Assembly: GCA_964608965.1 (NCBI GenBank) | Contig: CAZSPZ010000012.1 | Span: 1-46,883 of the forward strand | Length of the DNA: 46,883 nt | Direction of reading: 5' to 3' | DNA from: UBA10908 sp964608965 | GTDB taxonomy: Bacteria; Bacillota; Clostridia; Peptostreptococcales; Anaerovoracaceae | In this document: positions 1 to 6,726 of the stretch, piece after piece | Numbering within the stretch: position 1 is the first letter of the stretch | Layout of the letters: each line of letters opens with the position of its first letter | Position numbers and translations under genes: made by a program | Notes under the pieces: model-generated | The model's input: only the letters and a program-made list of their open reading frames with translations | What the model was told of the DNA's origin: nothing | Database searches by the model: none

Positions 1-25
1 TCTAATGTTTGGAGGTGCATTTTTT

Positions 26-529
26 ATGACTAAGTTCAGCCATGAATTCAGAGTGAAGCTTGTGATGGAGGTGGAATCGGGACTACCATTAAGAACAGTC
101 GCGCAAAAATACAATGTGAGCACAAAAACATTGCGCACCTGGGCCTACCATTACCGCAGCGGTGGAATCGAACAAATAGTGGCCATAAGGGGACACTATA
201 CACAGGAATTCAAGTTGTCAGCTATTGAATATCGACGGACAAATGATGTATCCTATGCTCAAGCAGCCGCTGATCTTAAGATCCCCGAAGGAAGAACCCT
301 GTGTGAATGGGAAAAGAGATATTCCTGGCAGGGATTGGACGGCTTGCTGGACACCAGGAAAGGCAGGCCGCCAAAGATGCCCAGGAAAGAAAGCAAACCT
401 AAGAAGTTTCTGACACGGGAACAGGAGCTGGAAGCCGAAGTCACTCGGCTGCAGATGGAAAATGCTTACCTAAAAAAATTGAACGCCTTAGTTGCAGAGC
501 GGGAAAAATCCGAAAAGAAGACAAAGTGA
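26..529 (+). CDS. IS3-family transposase OrfA (HTH protein)
   Basis: This is the DNA-binding subunit of an IS3-type transposase, which recognises the element ends. The 167-residue product has two helix-turn-helix segments (about residues 5-45 and 55-105), a basic linker near 110-130 and a C-terminal leucine-rich coiled coil (LEAEVTRLQMENAYLKK) that in this family drives multimerisation with OrfAB. An in-frame ATG exists at position 5, but the GGAGGTG at 11-17 sits 9 bases before the ATG at 26, so 26 is chosen. The stop TGA at 527-529 overlaps the GTG of orfB. A run of seven A (472-478) in the zero frame provides a -1 slippage site. Confidence 0.93.
   Translation: MTKFSHEFRVKLVMEVESGLPLRTVAQKYNVSTKTLRTWAYHYRSGGIEQIVAIRGHYTQEFKLSAIEYRRTNDVSYAQAAADLKIPEGRTLCEWEKRYSWQGLDGLLDTRKGRPPKMPRKESKPKKFLTREQELEAEVTRLQMENAYLKKLNALVAEREKSEKKTK
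472..478 (+). promoter_or_regulatory. Programmed -1 frameshift site (A AAA AAA)
   Basis: The OrfA codons read CTA AAA AAA TTG here, so the run has the X XXY YYZ form of a -1 slippery heptamer. The -1 frame is the orfB frame and is open from 475 through the orfB GTG at 526. Slippage would therefore give the OrfAB fusion transposase known to be the active enzyme of IS3 elements. I did not model a downstream stimulatory structure. Confidence 0.7.
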
Positions 530-1374
530 GAGCTGTCTGTGAACTAAGGCACGAATTCGATCTGGGTGACCTTCTGAAGCTCGCAGGAATTCCGAGAAGC
601 ACCTATTACGCTATCATGAAAAGACTGAATGTGGAAGATAAGTACGCTGACTTGCGCCTTGAGATCCGGAGCATATGTGAAGACCACAAGGGACGCTACG
701 GTTATCGCCGAGTGACCTCAGAACTTCACAACCGCGGACATCAGGTGAACCATAAAGTCGTGATGCGCCTGATGAAGGAATCGCATCTGACCTGTAAAGT
801 GCGCATGAAGAAGTACCGTTCCTACCGTGGAGAAGTGGGCAAAGTTGCTCCCAATCTCATCAACAGAGACTTTCATGCCCAGGCTCCCTACCGGAAACTG
901 ACCACTGACATTACAGAGTTTTCGCTGTTTGGAACGAAGCTCTATCTCTCTCCAGTTCTGGATATGTATAACGGAGAGATTCTGAGCTATGTGATTTCCG
1001 AGAAACCGGTGTTGCAGCAGGTCACACAAATGCTTGATCTGCTCTTTGAACGAGTTCCTGAAGATACAGTGCCGATCATACATTCTGACCAAGGCTGGCA
1101 GTACCAACATATACTCTACCAGAATCGATTAAAGGAACGCAATTGGATCCAAAGCATGTCCCGCAAGGGAAACTGCCTTGACAATAGCCCAATGGAGAAC
1201 TTCTTTGGACTGCTCAAGTCTGAATTACTTTACCTTCAGGAATTTGATTCTATTCAGGATTTTCAACAACAACTGGAAGAATACATAGATTACTACAACA
1301 ACAAACGGATCAAAGGCAAACTAAAAGGAATGAGCCCGGTGCAATACCGAACTCATTTCCATCAAGTTGCTTAA
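526..1374 (+). CDS. IS3-family transposase OrfB (DDE integrase core)
   Basis: This is the catalytic part of the transposase, an rve-type integrase core that cuts and joins DNA ends. The product shows the HTH_21-like N-terminus (GRYGYRRVTSEL, about 57-67) and a complete DDE triad: D128 in TTDITEF, D188 in IHSDQGWQY and E224 in SPMENFFGLLKSE. The last spacing is 35 residues, as expected for IS3. The gene has a GTG at 526 overlapping the orfA stop, but expression as an OrfAB fusion through the upstream A7 run is the more likely route. The reading frame is intact, so the element may be active if its left end is complete. Confidence 0.93.
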   Translation: MRAVCELRHEFDLGDLLKLAGIPRSTYYAIMKRLNVEDKYADLRLEIRSICEDHKGRYGYRRVTSELHNRGHQVNHKVVMRLMKESHLTCKVRMKKYRSYRGEVGKVAPNLINRDFHAQAPYRKLTTDITEFSLFGTKLYLSPVLDMYNGEILSYVISEKPVLQQVTQMLDLLFERVPEDTVPIIHSDQGWQYQHILYQNRLKERNWIQSMSRKGNCLDNSPMENFFGLLKSELLYLQEFDSIQDFQQQLEEYIDYYNNKRIKGKLKGMSPVQYRTHFHQVA

Positions 1375-1380
1375 TTAATT

Positions 1381-1405
1381 TGTCCAATATTTGGGGTGCT
1401 GAACA
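1381..1405 (+). repeat. Right terminal inverted repeat of the IS3-family element
   Basis: The segment lies 7 bases after the orfB stop and ends GAACA. Its reverse complement starts TGTTCAGCACCCCAAA, resembling IS150-type ends. Its partner is outside the window. A related sequence occurs at 4931-4955 (18 of 25 positions identical by eye). Confidence 0.7.
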
Positions 1406-1438
1406 TCTTTCGGGCGGTTTTTTCAGGATAACATTTGC

Positions 1439-2014
1439 TTATGATCCGATATAAACAATTTCGGCGTCAAAAGCCTTTGCCTCTTCTATGCTGTGCGTCA
1501 CCATGATCACGGTTCGAGCGTTTCGATGTTTTTTTAAATATTCAATGGTATCTCGTTTTGTTTCTTCGTCCAACCCTTTAAACGGCTCGTCTAAAAACAG
1601 AACTTCACTTTCGGCAAGTACTGCGCGCACAATCGCAACGCGACGTTTCATTCCCCCGCTGAATTCGCTTACGGGTTTTTGCATGCTATCCTTTAATCCT
1701 ATATCGTGCAAGTGCTCGCTGATCAGTTCATCGTTTATTTTTTTTTCGCACACTAAACGCACATTCGAAATGGCGTTGAAGTTTTCGCAGAGGCGGTCTT
1801 CTTGGAATACTGCACTTTTTTTTAGCGGAACCCCGGTAACAGTACCGCTGTCGGAAGAAACGATTCCCATCATAATATTGAGCAGCGTTGTTTTCCCAAA
1901 ACCGGACGGACCCATGATGCACGTTACTTCGTGGCATGAAAAAGTAGCGGAAAGCTTATCCAAAACCAAATTTTCACCAAATTTTTTTGTTACGTCAGTT
2001 ACTTGAATATCCAT
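1439..2014 (-). CDS. ABC transporter ATP-binding protein, SsuB/TauB-like
   Basis: This is the energising subunit of an NMT1/SsuABC-type importer, acting at the inner face of the membrane with the permease encoded just upstream. The 191-residue product carries Walker A GPSGFGKT (35-42), the signature FSGGMKRR, Walker B VLFLDEP and the H-loop histidine in VTHSIEEA. It is shorter than typical 240-260 residue SsuB proteins and lacks the usual C-terminal extension, though all ATPase motifs are present. The start codon lies 2 bases after the permease stop, so it is the last gene of the operon. The IS element ends 33 bases past its stop. The substrate cannot be read from this subunit. Confidence 0.9.
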   Translation of the reverse strand: MDIQVTDVTKKFGENLVLDKLSATFSCHEVTCIMGPSGFGKTTLLNIMMGIVSSDSGTVTGVPLKKSAVFQEDRLCENFNAISNVRLVCEKKINDELISEHLHDIGLKDSMQKPVSEFSGGMKRRVAIVRAVLAESEVLFLDEPFKGLDEETKRDTIEYLKKHRNARTVIMVTHSIEEAKAFDAEIVYIGS

Positions 2015-2016
2015 CC

Positions 2017-2769
2017 TTATGATTTTTCCAACCTCGCGAAAAACGTCTTAAGAAAAGCCATGAATATTTTTTCAAAGACAACGCTTACGATAACGATTAC
2101 CACCGTCCAGGCGAAGAGATCCGCTGAGCTGAAATACACTTTAGCTTCGTATAGTTTTTCCCCTATAGAGCCTTCAGGAATTCCGATGACCTCTGCCGCA
2201 ATACCGGCTTTCCACGCTAAGCCGATCGATATGCTGCACGCGGAAATGATAAAAGGTTTAAGGTGAGGCAAGTGAATATATTTCAGTTTTTTCACCCAAC
2301 CGACCCGAAACACGGCAGCCATTTCCAACAGTTTTATATCCGTGCTTTTTATTCCCTGAAGCATGTTTGTATATACGATGGGTAAAACCATCAGGAAAGC
2401 GATAAATACCGAAAGGCTACGGGAATTGAGCCAAATCAGGCAAAGGATAATAAACGAAGCAACAGGCACAGATTTTATGGATTGGATGAACGGCCAAAGA
2501 AGAATCTCCATCTTCCGGAATCGTCCGGCCATCACAGCTAAAACACTTCCGGCAGCCAACGCAATAAAATACCCACCGACAATCCGGACGACAGAAAATC
2601 CCACGGCCAAAACAAAATCCGGCTCGGCACAAAGGCTGACCAGCCTTTGTGCAACAACGAGAGGCGTTACCAGCAATAAATTTTCATTTAGAATCATTGC
2701 TGCCGCTTGCCAAAGAGTCAGCGCAAACAGTACCGAACCGATTTTTTCAAGCCGGCTTTTATCTGACAT
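2017..2769 (-). CDS. ABC transporter permease, SsuC/TauC-like
   Basis: This is the membrane channel subunit of the NMT1/SsuABC-type importer. Several hydrophobic helices are visible, starting with a segment at SVLFALTLWQAAAMIL and ending near ADLFAWTVVIVIVSVVF. The loop MAAVFRVGWVKKLKYIHLP is the EAA-type contact for the ATPase (usual form EAA...G.........P). A longer frame reaches back to 2823, but the ATG at 2769 avoids a long overlap with the upstream gene and overlaps its stop by only 11 bases, suggesting translational coupling. No strong Shine-Dalgarno is seen before any candidate start, so the start is uncertain by a few codons. Confidence 0.87.
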   Translation of the reverse strand: MSDKSRLEKIGSVLFALTLWQAAAMILNENLLLVTPLVVAQRLVSLCAEPDFVLAVGFSVVRIVGGYFIALAAGSVLAVMAGRFRKMEILLWPFIQSIKSVPVASFIILCLIWLNSRSLSVFIAFLMVLPIVYTNMLQGIKSTDIKLLEMAAVFRVGWVKKLKYIHLPHLKPFIISACSISIGLAWKAGIAAEVIGIPEGSIGEKLYEAKVYFSSADLFAWTVVIVIVSVVFEKIFMAFLKTFFARLEKS

Positions 2770-3742
2770 AATAGAAATCATCGCCGGGCAGAGCACCACC
2801 CACGGCTTTGGGGTTTTGTTCAAACAACACGTTCAAATATCCCTCCATGATTGTCTTCATCTGAGAACCTTCAATATAAGTGATGTTGCAATATGGGATG
2901 GCTTTTTCTGCGATAGCAGCCTTAACGATGCCATATTTTTCGACCAGCAGAGAAGCATCTTTCACATTCTCGTTCACATATTCTGTGGATAGCTTATATT
3001 CGTCTAAAAAAGCAGCAAGCTGCAGTGGGTATTGTTCGGCAAACTCCGATCGAACGACGAGAACCCCAGTCAACATGGCACTCCCATTCTCCAGTTCATC
3101 CCAGGCCTTTGGCAAATCAATCGCCATGCGCAAGCCTTCAATTTGTGTTTGTGCCAGCGTAACATAAGGTTGGGGAAGCATCGCAACACTGTCTGCCTGT
3201 CCGGATAATAAAGCGACAACTTCAGTAGGTTCGCTTTTCCATTCAATCGTCACATCAACATCCGGATCAATGCCGTTTTCAGCAAGAAGATATTTTAGAG
3301 CATATTCAGGGGTGGAACCCTTCCCCGTAGCATAAATAGTCTTTCCTTTTAGATCTTCGAAAGACTGAATAGTGTTTCCGTTTTCCACGATATAATTAAC
3401 GCCCAGCGTATTAACAGCCAGGAGCTTCACTTCCTTATTTACATTGTTATACAATACAGAAGCGAGGTTCGCAGGCACTGCCACGATATCAAGTTCGCCC
3501 TTAATTAGTTTAGGCGTTAATTCATCCGCTGTGCCGGCAATCGTAAATGTATAGTTATTGAACGCCGTACCTGCTTCCGAGGCCTCCATCAAGGACACCA
3601 TTCCCATGGAAGTAGGTCCCTTTAACCCTCCGACTCGAATATCGACAGGTTCAAACGAAGGAACTTCCGGGGTTGTCTGGCAACCGGTAAGCGTTGATAT
3701 TAAAAGAACTGCGACCATTGCTATTAATAATATTTTCTTCAT
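2759..3742 (-). CDS. ABC transporter substrate-binding lipoprotein, NMT1/THI5-like
   Basis: This is the extracellular solute receptor of the importer. The N-terminus is a lipoprotein signal (MKKILLIAM...STLTGC), with the lipobox Cys at about residue 21. The body has the two-lobed NMT1/SsuA look: an early Gly-rich strand (IRVGGLKGPTSMGMVSLM), then GELDIVAVPANLASVLY, FEDLKGKTIYATGKGS and LLSGQADSVAMLPQPYVTLA. Relatives bind sulfonates, pyrimidine thiamin precursors, nitrate or bicarbonate, so the ligand is unknown here. The gene starts 2 bases after the stop of the TM1266-family gene and is translated with it. The leader upstream of the operon may sense a related small molecule (inference). Confidence 0.88.
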   Translation of the reverse strand: MKKILLIAMVAVLLISTLTGCQTTPEVPSFEPVDIRVGGLKGPTSMGMVSLMEASEAGTAFNNYTFTIAGTADELTPKLIKGELDIVAVPANLASVLYNNVNKEVKLLAVNTLGVNYIVENGNTIQSFEDLKGKTIYATGKGSTPEYALKYLLAENGIDPDVDVTIEWKSEPTEVVALLSGQADSVAMLPQPYVTLAQTQIEGLRMAIDLPKAWDELENGSAMLTGVLVVRSEFAEQYPLQLAAFLDEYKLSTEYVNENVKDASLLVEKYGIVKAAIAEKAIPYCNITYIEGSQMKTIMEGYLNVLFEQNPKAVGGALPGDDFYYVR

Positions 3743-3744
3743 TT

Positions 3745-4008
3745 TTATCCTTCTTTCCTTTGTTCTTGTTTTGCGATGATTGTCTTTGTTTTTACTCCTT
3801 TAAGCATCCCTAGCTTGCCGGAAAGTGCGCTTGTCAGATCTTCCGGGGCATCTAAAATGACGCAAATGATTGAAATCCCTCTATCCTTATAGGGAACGCC
3901 CAATCTGCCGATAATATGACTCCCGAAGTCGTGTAAAAGCTGGTTAACCTCCGAAGATACGCTTATATCTTCGATAATAATGCTGATGACGGATACCCTG
4001 TTTTCCAT
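3745..4008 (-). CDS. TM1266-family iron-only hydrogenase system regulator-like protein
   Basis: The 87-residue product resembles the TM1266 family, small ferredoxin-fold proteins related to the NikR C-terminal/ACT fold and often called iron-only hydrogenase system regulators. Visible elements are an initial beta strand (VSVISIIIED), the segment LLHDFGSHIIGRLGVPY, a central strand DRGISIICVILDAP and a final strand GVKTKTIIAKQE. It has no DNA-binding domain of its own. It is the first gene of the operon with the ABC importer. The ATG at 4008 has AAGGAG 7 bases upstream, directly after the leader terminator. Its role with a transporter is not established; ligand sensing is an inference. Confidence 0.8.
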   Translation of the reverse strand: MENRVSVISIIIEDISVSSEVNQLLHDFGSHIIGRLGVPYKDRGISIICVILDAPEDLTSALSGKLGMLKGVKTKTIIAKQEQRKEG

Positions 4009-4126
4009 ACGTTACTCCTTAAAAAAAACGCGCCCTAAGGCGCGGCAACAAATGAAGTAATCCCTTTGTCCGTCACCTTTCCATCCGGGACGTACCCAAA
4101 TGAGTCAGGATCTTTTGTTTATTTAC
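4009..4126 (-). promoter_or_regulatory. Structured 5' leader with terminator, candidate attenuator or riboswitch
   Basis: From the predicted start near 4126 the RNA runs about 118 bases to the TM1266-family start codon and contains an intrinsic terminator just before the ribosome site. Ahead of the terminator are G/C-rich pairable segments: GGG and CCC around TACGT, a CGTC...GACG stem, GATCC with GGAT, and ACAAA with TTTGT. The stems compete, as expected for a switch. I looked for the TPP, SAM, FMN, cobalamin, fluoride and T-box cores and did not see them. The class is unassigned, and an RNA-family search is needed to tell known from new. Confidence 0.55.
4021..4044 (-). terminator. Intrinsic terminator inside leader
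   Basis: On the minus strand CGCGCC and GGCGCG form a 6-bp GC stem with a 4-base loop, followed at once by eight U. It stands upstream of the first gene of the operon, so it is an attenuator, not an end-of-operon terminator. Confidence 0.85.
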
Positions 4127-4132
4127 ATTTTC

Positions 4133-4161
4133 ATTATATTTGATTGTTAATAAAAAATCAA
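4133..4161 (-). promoter_or_regulatory. Sigma-A type promoter of the TM1266-ABC operon
   Basis: On the minus strand TTGATT (4156-4161) and a perfect TATAAT (4133-4138) are separated by 17 bases. Predicted start is near 4126. Confidence 0.8.
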
Positions 4162-4226
4162 ACATTTATTTTATGCGATAATATTCAGGCGAACCGTAAG
4201 CCCGATTCATGCAAAGTATCGTCAAT

Positions 4227-4255
4227 TTGCGTAAAATAGACATTTGTGCTATACT
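4227..4255 (+). promoter_or_regulatory. Predicted promoter of the bL25 gene
   Basis: TTGCGT (4227-4232), a 17-base spacer and TATACT (4250-4255) precede the bL25 gene. A perfect TATAAT at 4255-4260 overlaps but lacks a -35 box at good spacing. Confidence 0.55.
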
Positions 4256-4292
4256 ATAATTTATATATTATAGTAAGGAAGAGGTGAATACA

Positions 4293-4892
4293 ATGTATAG
4301 CGTTAAAGCAGAAAATAGAAATCCTGATATGAAAGTGAAAAAACTCAGAGAATCCGGTATCGTTCCGGGATGCGTTTACGGCGGCAGCCTGGCGGAAACT
4401 TTAAACATACAAATTCCGATAAAGGAAGTTGTTCAATTGCTCAAATCAAAGACCATAGGCGGTCAAGTCGTTATCAATGTCGAAGGGAACAAGCTTCTGG
4501 GCCTGCTCAAAGAAATCGGCACGCACCCTGTCAGCAATCAAATTGAACACTTGAGCTTTCAGAGCCTTGTTGCGAACGAACTTGTAACAAGCACAGCAAG
4601 AATCGTCCTGAAAAACGAAGATAAGATAACGGATTTTATCCGTCAGTCTGTTTCGGATGTCCATTACAAAGCGTTCCCATCCCACCTTGTAGAGGAAATT
4701 TTTATCGATGTGACCGGAATGAAAGCAGGCAGCAGCATAAAGATCGAAGATTTGGCTATTGCTAAAAACAAGGATGTTGAACTGCTCACAGCCCCTGATA
4801 CCGTCGTTCTTGTCATCGTTGAACAGAACAGCATTAAACAAGAAGGATTGGGAGAAGAGTCAGAAGTCGTCAGCGCACAGACTCCCGCATAA
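4293..4892 (+). CDS. rplY: 50S ribosomal protein bL25, Ctc/TL5 long form
   Basis: This is a 5S rRNA-binding protein of the large ribosomal subunit; the long Ctc/TL5 form is general-stress-linked in Bacillus. The N-terminal domain has the family pattern (MKVKKLRESGIVPGCVYGG, then LLKEIGTHPVSNQIEHLSFQ), followed by the Ctc C-terminal beta domain (SSIKIEDLAIAKNKDVELL... DTVVLVIVE) and a short acidic tail. Length (199 residues) suits the two-domain form. A GTG at 4284 is in frame, but AGAGG lies 8 bases before the ATG at 4293, which is preferred. It is monocistronic and ends at a strong terminator. Confidence 0.93.
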   Translation: MYSVKAENRNPDMKVKKLRESGIVPGCVYGGSLAETLNIQIPIKEVVQLLKSKTIGGQVVINVEGNKLLGLLKEIGTHPVSNQIEHLSFQSLVANELVTSTARIVLKNEDKITDFIRQSVSDVHYKAFPSHLVEEIFIDVTGMKAGSSIKIEDLAIAKNKDVELLTAPDTVVLVIVEQNSIKQEGLGEESEVVSAQTPA

Positions 4893-4933
4893 TTGGGACG
4901 GCATAATTTAAACCGCTAAAAAACTTTCAATGT

Positions 4934-4985
4934 AACACACCCCAAAAGTTGGATAAAATTCAACGTTTGGGGTGTGTTTTTTTAA
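4934..4985 (+). terminator. Strong intrinsic terminator with IS-end-like arms
   Basis: Arms 4934-4946 and 4966-4978 pair perfectly over 13 bp, then after one A-G mismatch GTTG pairs with CAAC. A run of T follows on the plus strand, so it ends bL25. It lies between convergent bL25 and cobO. The left arm matches the IS3-family right end at 1381-1405 in 18 of 25 positions over 4931-4955, and the right arm repeats the same CACCCCAAA core in inverse. Confidence 0.9.
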
Positions 4986-4996
4986 CTTATGTTTTT

Positions 4997-5581
4997 TTAA
5001 CTTTCAATTCCCTTCCTTGCCATGACGCCTTGGGAATAATAATGCTTTATCTCTTTCATTTCCGTCACCAAATCGGCGAGTTCTATTAATTCCGGAGGAG
5101 CATTGCGGCCGGTTATCACCAACTCAACTTCCTCGCCTTTTGAATCAATCACATCTTTCATTTGACTCCAAGTGATCAGATCGAAATAAAGCGCCACATT
5201 CAGTTCATCTAAAATCACAAGATCATATTCTCCTCCGGATACCGCTTCTTTTGCCAAAGCAATACCTGACTTTGCCAATTCCAGATATTCCAAAGGTGGT
5301 TCTCCCGGCGGGAAGACTTCAACTTGATCTTTAAGCTTTTCCAAATCTTCTGCGGGAATGCTTCCTTCTTTGGCGATGAAAAAAGGCTTTCCGATATTGA
5401 CTAGTCGAAAATTCGGAGAAATGCCGCTTAAAATTTTATGTTCACTGTACGATGGGCTTTTCATGAATTGTATCATAAAAACTCTTTTTCCTGCTCCAAG
5501 CGCGCGCACGGCAAGACCTATTGCGGCAGTCGTCTTGCCTTTTCCGCTTCCTGTGTAAACCTGAATATAACCTTTTGCCAT
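4997..5581 (-). CDS. cobO: Cob(I)yrinic acid a,c-diamide adenosyltransferase
   Basis: This enzyme moves the 5'-deoxyadenosyl group of ATP onto reduced corrinoids, making the adenosylcobalamin used by mutases, diol dehydratases and aminomutases. The 194-residue protein shows the CobA/CobO/BtuR pattern: P-loop TGSGKGKTTAAIG at about 11-23, FMIQFMKS, the DLVILDELNVAL segment and the late VTEMKEIKHYYSQGVMARKGIE typical of the family end. GGAAGG lies 7 bases before the ATG. No other cobalamin gene is nearby, so corrinoid salvage is possible but not shown. It is convergent with bL25 and divergent from azlC. Confidence 0.93.
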   Translation of the reverse strand: MAKGYIQVYTGSGKGKTTAAIGLAVRALGAGKRVFMIQFMKSPSYSEHKILSGISPNFRLVNIGKPFFIAKEGSIPAEDLEKLKDQVEVFPPGEPPLEYLELAKSGIALAKEAVSGGEYDLVILDELNVALYFDLITWSQMKDVIDSKGEEVELVITGRNAPPELIELADLVTEMKEIKHYYSQGVMARKGIES

Positions 5582-5594
5582 ACGACACCTTCCT

Positions 5595-5623
5595 TTGCTG
5601 TTTTTTTATAAATATGTTATGAT
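5595..5623 (+). promoter_or_regulatory. Predicted azlCD promoter
   Basis: TTGCTG (5595-5600), 17-base spacer, TATGAT (5618-5623). Predicted start is about 28 bases before the azlC ATG. Confidence 0.55.
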
Positions 5624-5657
5624 TCGCTTATTGATTTTTATAGAATGAGAGAGAAGC

Positions 5658-6347
5658 ATGAAAAGAAAAGCATACTTCAACGGATTAAAAGCCGGCAGCC
5701 CCGTTATTCTGGGCTTTATTCCTGTGGCGCTGGCTTATTCCATCCTTGCGCGTCAGGCAGGTTTCAGCATTACAGAAACAATATTGATGTCGCTTCTGGT
5801 TTTCGCCGGATCCAGCCAAATGATTGCCGTGGGAATGTATGCGCAAGGCGCGGGACTTTTCGCGATTATTTTAGCCACGTTTATCATCAATCTGCGGCAT
5901 TTGATTATGAGCACCTGCGTTTTGAACCGGATAAAAAACGCTTCCGTTAAAAGCAGGTTACTGGCGGCCTTTGGGGTTACCGATGAATCTTTTGCTATAT
6001 TTACGACAGAAAAAGAAGAAAATTGCTCTGTCGAATATTTCTTTGGGTTGATTACAGTCACTTACATGTTTTGGGTCGGAGGAGCGATCATCGGCGCGGT
6101 AGCGGCATCTTTTTTACCTCCCATCATTTCAGCAAGTTTAGGGATTGCCCTTTATGCCATGTTCATAGGGCTCCTGGTTCCAAAGCTGAAAGACAATATA
6201 CGCCTTTGCTTCCTCGTTTTGGCTACAGGATTCATCAATTGGGTCTTATCTCAATGGATCGATACGAGTTGGGCGCTCATTGCATCTACCTTGATCGGAG
6301 CCGCAACGGGTGTTTTTTTCATAAAGACGGAGGAAGATCAGGCATGA
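5658..6347 (+). CDS. azlC: AzlC-family branched-chain amino acid exporter, large subunit
   Basis: AzlC with AzlD exports branched-chain amino acids and analogues such as azaleucine. The 229-residue protein has the AzlC start (FNGLKAGSPVILGFIPVALAYSILARQAG), a hydrophobic run with FAGSSQMIAVGMYAQGA, and FIINLRHLIMS, all typical, with about seven membrane segments. Its TGA overlaps the azlD ATG in an ATGA arrangement, so the two are coupled. No regulator (Lrp/AsnC type) is adjacent. Export next to a liv import operon may serve to balance pools during amino acid fermentation (inference). Confidence 0.92.
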   Translation: MKRKAYFNGLKAGSPVILGFIPVALAYSILARQAGFSITETILMSLLVFAGSSQMIAVGMYAQGAGLFAIILATFIINLRHLIMSTCVLNRIKNASVKSRLLAAFGVTDESFAIFTTEKEENCSVEYFFGLITVTYMFWVGGAIIGAVAASFLPPIISASLGIALYAMFIGLLVPKLKDNIRLCFLVLATGFINWVLSQWIDTSWALIASTLIGAATGVFFIKTEEDQA

Positions 6348-6652
6348 ACCCATATATCTTAGCATTGATTTTAGGCATGGCCGTCGTAACCTATATTCCA
6401 AGAGCCTTGCCTGCAGTCTTGATAGACAAAATGAATTTTAGTCCTAAAGTTGAAAAATTCTTAAGTCTGATTCCTTATACTGCAATGGCTGCTCTTATTT
6501 TTCCAGGCGTGCTTAGCGTAAATGCCGATCACATATCCGTAGGTATTGTGGGGGCAGTGGTAGCCGCTGTTTTGGCCTGGAAAAAGTTTCCCATTGCGGC
6601 GATCGTTATTGCGGCAATCGCGGCGGATATGGTTTTGTATTTATTCTTATAA
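6344..6652 (+). CDS. azlD: AzlD-family branched-chain amino acid exporter, small subunit
   Basis: This is the 102-residue partner of AzlC. It has four hydrophobic helices and the family pattern YIPRALPAVLIDKMNFSPKVEKFLSLIPYTAMAALIFPG near residues 14-53. The ATG at 6344 overlaps the azlC stop by 4 bases. It has the length and motif content of a complete AzlD. No clear terminator follows in the 74 bases before the convergent panE-like gene. Confidence 0.9.
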   Translation: MNPYILALILGMAVVTYIPRALPAVLIDKMNFSPKVEKFLSLIPYTAMAALIFPGVLSVNADHISVGIVGAVVAAVLAWKKFPIAAIVIAAIAADMVLYLFL

Positions 6653-6726
6653 AATGTATTTTTATATAACACTCATTTATGTTCGAAATCACACCTTAAA
6701 AGCGACTTCCTATCGTCAATATTCTA

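Larger units (their letters stand above)
1..1405 (+). mobile_element. IS3-family (IS150-like) insertion sequence, left end outside window
   Basis: Two overlapping frames encode an HTH protein and a DDE integrase, the standard IS3 layout. The right end is placed at 1405 because 1381-1405 read on the minus strand begins TGTTCAGCACCCCAAA, the TG-start and CACCCCAAA core typical of IS150-type ends. The left inverted repeat and any target duplication lie before base 1, so the exact element length cannot be given. The element stops 33 bases before the end of the minus-strand ABC ATPase gene and does not interrupt it. Confidence 0.85.

Noticed and set aside
718..1110. Open frame on the minus strand within the transposase gene
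   Set aside because: It is a shadow of the transposase frame with Cys/His-rich, non-family translation and no ribosome site.
1439..2014. ABC ATPase truncated by the IS insertion
   Set aside because: The stop codon lies 34 bases outside the IS end and all ATPase motifs are present, so the short length seems natural.
4009..4126. TPP riboswitch before the THI5-like importer
   Set aside because: The conserved CTGAGA and ACCTGATCTGGATAATGCC-type segments are absent in the minus-strand leader.
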